A stretch of DNA of 64,000 nt. Source: Clostridium sp. TW13 (GTDB lineage: Bacteria; Bacillota; Clostridia; Clostridiales; Clostridiaceae). Made by a program: the position numbers and the translations under genes. How positions within the stretch are numbered: position 1 is the first letter of the stretch; every line of letters begins with the position of its first letter. Shown here piece after piece: positions 59,990 to 64,000 of this stretch. The stretch spans positions 1,684,362-1,748,361 of the forward strand of contig NZ_BROD01000001.1 in assembly GCF_024345225.1 (NCBI RefSeq), written 5' to 3'. Under the pieces are notes generated by a model, which was given only the letters and a program-made list of their open reading frames with translations, was not told the DNA's origin and searched no databases.

Positions 59990-60478
59990 ATGGATAATAT
60001 AATAATTCAAAAATTATCTTTTGATGATTGTGAAATTTGGCTTAATCTTGCTCATGAAGCAGATAAAATAGTTCAAAATCTAATTGAAGATTTAAACATT
60101 TTCTATGAAGGTTTTGATTTATACATGAATTCAAAAATACAAAAAAATGAAGCATACATGGCAATTAATGATAATTGAAAACAATGTATGGGAATAGTTG
60201 CTTTTTCACGAACTTATAATAGAATAACCTTCTTGGGAGTATTTGAAGCATTTGATTTTGTAAGAGTAGGATCAAAGTTAGTTGATTTTTCATTAAAGCA
60301 ATTGGATTGCTCAAAACATATTACAGTAAATGTATTGAAAGGAGATATAGAACCTCTACAAAAAGAAAAACTTCTTTATGAAACTTTTGGATTTATAGAA
60401 TATGACAACTCTATTTTTGAGGCAGGTGTCCCTGCTTGTATGTTAAGGTTATCTCCAAACAATGAAGTGAAAAATTAA
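59990..60478 (+). pseudogene. GNAT-like gene with an in-frame TGA
   Basis: The two open frames 59990-60178 and 60188-60478 are in the same frame and separated only by a TGA at 60176-60178. Before it: IIQKLSFDDCEIWLNLAHEA, a GNAT N-terminus. After it: MGIVAFSRTYNRITFLGVFE and ITVNVLKGDIEPLQKEKLLY, then ETFGFIEYDN, the fold's end. Together ~162 residues, full length for a GNAT. One substitution or readthrough would restore it. GGAG lies before the ATG. Confidence 0.75.
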
Positions 60479-60556
60479 CAATATCTTTTTAAATTTAATT
60501 TGCAATACTCTAAAAGCATACTATCAGCACAGCTCTTTAACATAGCTTAAGAAAAA

Positions 60557-60598
60557 AGCAACCACAAGATATTTATTTAAATCTATCTTGTAATTGCT
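60557..60598 (+). terminator. hairpin after the GNAT pseudogene
   Basis: AGCAACCACAAGATA faces TATCTTGTAATTGCT; 78 bases past the stop at 60478. Confidence 0.6.
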
Positions 60599-60621
60599 AT
60601 AAATAATTTATCAATATTCGT

Positions 60622-60658
60622 TGATTTTTACTTCAACTATGCTGAGAAGTAAAAATCA
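60622..60658 (-). terminator. perfect 13-base stem terminator
   Basis: TGATTTTTACTTC pairs with GAAGTAAAAATCA over an 11-base loop; it follows the minus-strand acyltransferase-like gene at 60718. Confidence 0.65.
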
Positions 60659-60717
60659 TTCCCAATTGTTTAATAAAGATAACTCCAAGCAATGAGGAAA
60701 GTTCTAGATATAGTCTA

Positions 60718-61530
60718 TTATTTTAACTTCATAATGCCAAAAGCTTCTCCAACCTTGCCACCAGATAATAAATATTTTTTCATATTTATTTGTAGTGTAG
60801 TATTCTCTGGAAGTTCATTCAGTGGATAATCTTTTCTTTTATATACCCATTCTAAAAATTCATCTTCATCTTCATTACATGATAGAATCCTAAACCTTTT
60901 CTGGAATCTCAGTATGTTTGAATTTGCTGTCAAAAGTTTTTTTAATGCAGGACTTAGCAACCATGAAAAACATGTCCATTCACATTTAGCGTAAGCAGGA
61001 AATTTTGCTTCAATTAGCTTTTTTGCCTCACTTAATGATTCATCACATTTTTCTTGAGTAATATCTGCATCAGATGGAATATGCAATTTTACTGTCTTTT
61101 CCCCATCCATAATCCCAAGCTCATATTCTAGTTGCCCTATTCTAAGCAACTGCAACGAAATCTGTCTTGTAGTCCACCAATCACGATCAAATGCATAGTA
61201 TCCATAACTTTCATAATGCTCATTTATGAACCTAGTAAAACATTTCATGGTATCTGTAAATATTTTATCACTTATTCCAAGCTGTTCATATTTTGCATAA
61301 CATTCAGCTGCACAATAAAGCATACATGACAATATCTTGACGCCATCTTCATCTTCTCCCAGAATATTTTTTATTTCTAGTCTACCCTCTTCTCTTGTAT
61401 TTCTATCTTGAAATTTAGTGATACTCTTCTGAATAATAGAATAATTAAAATTCTTATCAAATTTAATTACTTCCTTTGTGATATGCTCCTGAAGATTAAT
61501 AATTTTACATACTTCGTTTACATTCATCAT
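60718..61530 (-). CDS. acyltransferase domain protein (GNAT_C-like, DUF5596 type)
   Basis: A 270-residue soluble protein. FDRDWWTTRQISLQLLRIGQ, LEYELGI and VKLHIPSDADITQEKCDESL are the core of a Firmicute family annotated as acyltransferase domain-containing; CEWTCFSWLLSPALKKLL and YPLNELPENTTLQINMKKYL complete it. No canonical acetyl-CoA turn is visible, so the activity is uncertain. AGGA precedes two ATG codons. Confidence 0.7.
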   Translation of the reverse strand: MMNVNEVCKIINLQEHITKEVIKFDKNFNYSIIQKSITKFQDRNTREEGRLEIKNILGEDEDGVKILSCMLYCAAECYAKYEQLGISDKIFTDTMKCFTRFINEHYESYGYYAFDRDWWTTRQISLQLLRIGQLEYELGIMDGEKTVKLHIPSDADITQEKCDESLSEAKKLIEAKFPAYAKCEWTCFSWLLSPALKKLLTANSNILRFQKRFRILSCNEDEDEFLEWVYKRKDYPLNELPENTTLQINMKKYLLSGGKVGEAFGIMKLK

Positions 61531-61655
61531 TAATATTCCTGCCTTATTTTATAAATTATTATTTTTACAGATTGTTTAACTAGCATATAACTCTTTTAAT
61601 ACTTAAATATATGTTTATATAAAAATATATAAATATTTATAGTAAAAATGCTTGT

Positions 61656-62105
61656 TTAAACATTAAAATATTTATCTAAAAGTATTCTATGACTATTAGG
61701 TATATTGTTAGGTAAATCTTTGTAGCCAAAAAATTTTAATTCTTTAGTTTCAAAATTATCAATACTTAACTCTCCACTAAAATTTTTAGTTACATATCCT
61801 ATAGTTATAAAGTAGGCTTTATCCTCATTGGGAAAATGTATATAACAATTTTCTCCTGATGTCGTTCCAAATAAGATTAAATCTTTAATATCCAATCCAG
61901 TTTCTTCTTTTGTTTCTCGGATTGCAGTCTCTTCAAGAGCTTCACCTAACTCTGTAATGCCTCCAATTAATCCCCACTTAAATGGATATGTTCCCCTTCT
62001 TTGAAGCAAAACTTGATTATTTTCATTTATTATTAATACATTTACTCCTGTAAGATTTATTACATCATGACCAATTTTATCACGTAAGTATTTTACATAG
62101 TTCAT
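61656..62105 (-). CDS. Nudix hydrolase
   Basis: A 149-residue Nudix enzyme: VNVLIINENNQVLLQRRGTY, WGLIGGITELGEALEETAIR then ETKEETGLDI, full box. The R-R-x-x-Y-P-F-K-W-G start is that of the YtkD/ADP-ribose-like type. AAGGAGG lies 11 bases before the ATG. Confidence 0.9.
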   Translation of the reverse strand: MNYVKYLRDKIGHDVINLTGVNVLIINENNQVLLQRRGTYPFKWGLIGGITELGEALEETAIRETKEETGLDIKDLILFGTTSGENCYIHFPNEDKAYFITIGYVTKNFSGELSIDNFETKELKFFGYKDLPNNIPNSHRILLDKYFNV

Positions 62106-62253
62106 TTGTAGTTAGATCCTCCTTTATAAACTGCTTTTCTCCGAATTGGCAGAGTTTATCTTATTATAGTATATATCTACTAAATAATTTTACATATAAA
62201 AAAATATACTTTTTTCTTGTTTTATTATCTAGCCTTTGGATATTAATGTGATT

Positions 62254-62901
62254 TTATTTTGATACTATACCTGAATAATTACCATTGCTATCTGACTTAA
62301 TATTTATTGTATTACTGCCAAGCTTACTATCATTTTTATATGCCTCAATAGTAAGAGTACAATTAGGAATGCTACTATTGCTCTTCTCACTTATAGGTGT
62401 CCAGTAAATAGTCTCCCCTGATTTAATTTCTAAAGTACTTCCTTTATTAGTGACTATTGGATTAGCCCATAGCAAAAATTCTCCATCTGTAACTGTTAGT
62501 TTAATGATTTCTGCTTTATCGCAAGTTATTCTTAATGGAAACCCTGGCACATTGCTCATTATTGGATTGTATCTTCCAATAACAAACTCTACATTGGGTT
62601 TTATTTCTACAGAAGTTTCAGTATTCGCAAAGGTAGTAATTTCAAAGCCATTAAATAGTGAAAGTGCAGCATTTTGTTTTATCCCTTGCTTTGCAGTATT
62701 ATTACTCTGAAAGAAAGGGATACCAATGAATGTAACTAGAGTGAAAGCACAAACAGCCAGCATAGTTATAACTATTGGTTTAAAAGTAAAAGCTCGCAAA
62801 TTATTGTGGGAATTGTCCTGATCAATATTGTTAATAATTTTTCTTTTAAACTCTTCATCAACTTTTATTTCATTCATTCCGTCGATATATTTATTATTCA
62901 T
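62254..62901 (-). CDS. probable anti-sigma factor, single-pass membrane protein
   Basis: A 215-residue protein. Residues ~1-40 are a charged cytoplasmic N-terminus, followed by one membrane helix (PIVITMLAVCAFTLVTFIGI) and a ~150-residue outer domain with beta-rich segments (GSTLEIKSGETIYWTPISEK). Its ATG overlaps the last 8 bases of the upstream sigma-like gene, the standard arrangement for an ECF sigma factor and its anti-sigma. GGAGG lies before it, inside the sigma gene. Confidence 0.7.
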   Translation of the reverse strand: MNNKYIDGMNEIKVDEEFKRKIINNIDQDNSHNNLRAFTFKPIVITMLAVCAFTLVTFIGIPFFQSNNTAKQGIKQNAALSLFNGFEITTFANTETSVEIKPNVEFVIGRYNPIMSNVPGFPLRITCDKAEIIKLTVTDGEFLLWANPIVTNKGSTLEIKSGETIYWTPISEKSNSSIPNCTLTIEAYKNDSKLGSNTINIKSDSNGNYSGIVSK

Positions 62902-63274
62902 TATCAAAACCTCCAATCATTTTTCTTTTAAGGAGTTCTCTTGCTCTCTTCATTTGCGTACGTACTGTTGTTTCTTTTCTGTCTAACAATTTAGCAATTT
63001 CAGCTGTACTATAATTTTCAAAGTAATATAGATATACAACACTACGATATTTTTCAGGAAGCTCTAAGACTAAAGATACAACCTCTCTATTTTCAGTATT
63101 CTCTATTGCCAGAGTAACTGCACTCGTGCAACAGAACCTTTTTTTCCAAAAACTTCGCATAAAATCTTTACACTCATTAATGGTCACTCTTATAATCCAT
63201 GCTTTTTCGTGTTCAGAATTAGTAAAAGTATTATTCTGTTTGAAAACTTTAACAAAGACATAAGGGAACTTCAT
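62894..63274 (-). pseudogene. ECF sigma factor, N-terminally truncated
   Basis: A ~126-residue frame with region 2 remains (YVFVKVFKQNNTFTNSEHEK, AWIIRVTINECKDFMRSFWK) and region 4 (LELPEKYRSVVYLYYFENYS, TAEIAKLLDRKETTVRTQMK). Full-length relatives have about 35-45 more residues at the N-terminus holding region 2.1-2.2 core contacts. Upstream the frame meets two TAA stops at once. The ATG at 63274 has AAGGGA upstream. Region 2 is incomplete, so RNA polymerase binding is doubtful. Confidence 0.6.
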
Positions 63275-63351
63275 TCTAAAAGTTCCCTTCAAAAATCTTT
63301 ATTATAAAATATATCTATAAAGCCTTATCATAAAATATCACTTTGCACTTG

Positions 63352-63984
63352 TTATTTCACTACTTTAATTAGAGTAGCCTTATTCCATCTTCTTTCCACT
63401 GAAACATTGCTAAAACCTGCATCGGAAAGTAAAGCAAGTTCAGTATCTAATGCAAGTGGAACATCAATATGAATGCTTCCAAAAGGAAGTTGCTTTTTTT
63501 CATATATGTCCATCGCATTATTTAATAAGTTAATTTCAGTATCTTTGTCATTACAAACAGTATCACCATTTATAAAGCAGGCATTTGGTTTTAAACACTT
63601 ATATATTTTTTTATAAAGTTCAGTTTTTTGCTGTACTGTAAAGTGATGTAGAGAGTAAGTGGAAAGCACAAGATCAAAATTATTATCAGCAAAGGAAACA
63701 TCAAAATATGAGTTACAGATAGTATTTAATGTTACCTTAGAAGATAGTTCCTTTTTCTTTAACTCTTCCAACATTCCAGATGAAATATCAATTGCAGTAA
63801 CTGTTGCTGAATGCTTAATTCTTTCTATTTCAAGTCCTGTCCCACATCCAAGAACTAAAATGCTTTTTGGTTCTCCACAGATATTAATTTGTTTTTCTAT
63901 CTCGTCATAGAACTCACACATACCAAGATCTTCATAAAAATTCCTGTCATAATCTGAAGCACATTTATCGAAATGAACATTCAT
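63352..63984 (-). CDS. class I SAM-dependent methyltransferase
   Basis: A 210-residue methyltransferase: SILVLGCGTGLEIERIKHSA (motif I), VTAIDISSGMLEELKKKELS, NFDLVLSTYSLHHFTVQQKT (motif IV), CLKPNACFINGDTVC (motif V). The start ATG is 16 bases from the window edge, so the upstream control region is not visible. Substrate unknown. Confidence 0.85.
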   Translation of the reverse strand: MNVHFDKCASDYDRNFYEDLGMCEFYDEIEKQINICGEPKSILVLGCGTGLEIERIKHSATVTAIDISSGMLEELKKKELSSKVTLNTICNSYFDVSFADNNFDLVLSTYSLHHFTVQQKTELYKKIYKCLKPNACFINGDTVCNDKDTEINLLNNAMDIYEKKQLPFGSIHIDVPLALDTELALLSDAGFSNVSVERRWNKATLIKVVK

Positions 63985-64000
63985 ATTTTCAACTTCAAAC

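Noticed and set aside
60176-60178. UGA in the GNAT gene as a selenocysteine codon
   Set aside because: The position is not a catalytic cysteine site in GNAT proteins and no SECIS-like hairpin is apparent right after it. Mutation is simpler.

Overview
The window is very AT-rich DNA (roughly 70% A+T by eye). It has strong GGAGG-type ribosome binding sites, TTG and GTG starts, AGA/ATA-rich codon use and intrinsic terminators, which together point to a Clostridium or close relative (low-GC Firmicutes). No housekeeping operon, rRNA, tRNA, phage module, CRISPR array, integrase or intact transposase is visible.

About 73 intact or nearly intact genes lie here, together with about a dozen broken ones. 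All but seven genes and two pseudogenes are on the minus strand. Nearly all encode small soluble enzymes that modify small molecules. I count about 17 acetyltransferases (GNAT plus one left-handed beta-helix type), 7 intact Nudix hydrolases, 5 SAM methyltransferases, 4 small P-loop kinases, 2 aminoglycoside-phosphotransferase-like kinases, 2 nucleotidyltransferases, HAD, HIT, GDSL, alpha/beta and metallo-beta-lactamase hydrolases, a cytidine deaminase, a YcaQ-type DNA glycosylase, VOC, cupin and MerR/GyrI regulatory proteins. This is the repertoire expected of an accessory detoxification, antibiotic-modification and metabolite-repair locus.

Layout. 1-10 kb: methyltransferase, creatininase, GyrI-like protein, EamA transporter behind a promoter and attenuator-like hairpin, two terpenoid-cyclase-like proteins, two nucleotidyltransferases. 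10-24 kb: DUF3781, zinc ribbon, a duplicated secreted protein, tandem-GNAT proteins, HIT, alpha/beta hydrolase, ParB-like protein, YcaQ-like glycosylase, MerR-DUF6273 operon with a MerR-type operator. 24-28 kb: a tight six-gene run of APH, three Nudix enzymes, a kinase and a methyltransferase. 28-40 kb: GNATs, DHFR-like reductase, cupin, TipAL-like MerR protein with a duplicated effector region, Nudix, HAD and GDSL proteins. 40-55 kb: a segment bounded by two inverted copies of a structured repeat, with phosphoesterase, DUF89, MBL, isochorismatase, a solute-binding protein, kinases and a run of five GNATs. 55-64 kb: APH, GNAT, Nudix, cytidine deaminase, TfoX C-domain, and an ECF sigma/anti-sigma pair.

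The most striking property is architectural. Unrelated genes share near-identical upstream modules: a promoter block, then a leader motif close to AAATAGTAATTTG, then the ribosome binding site. They also share terminator blocks. Many broken genes end exactly in these shared blocks. The locus therefore looks like an array of one- or two-gene cassettes assembled and pruned by recombination between repeated expression modules, without a recognisable integron apparatus.
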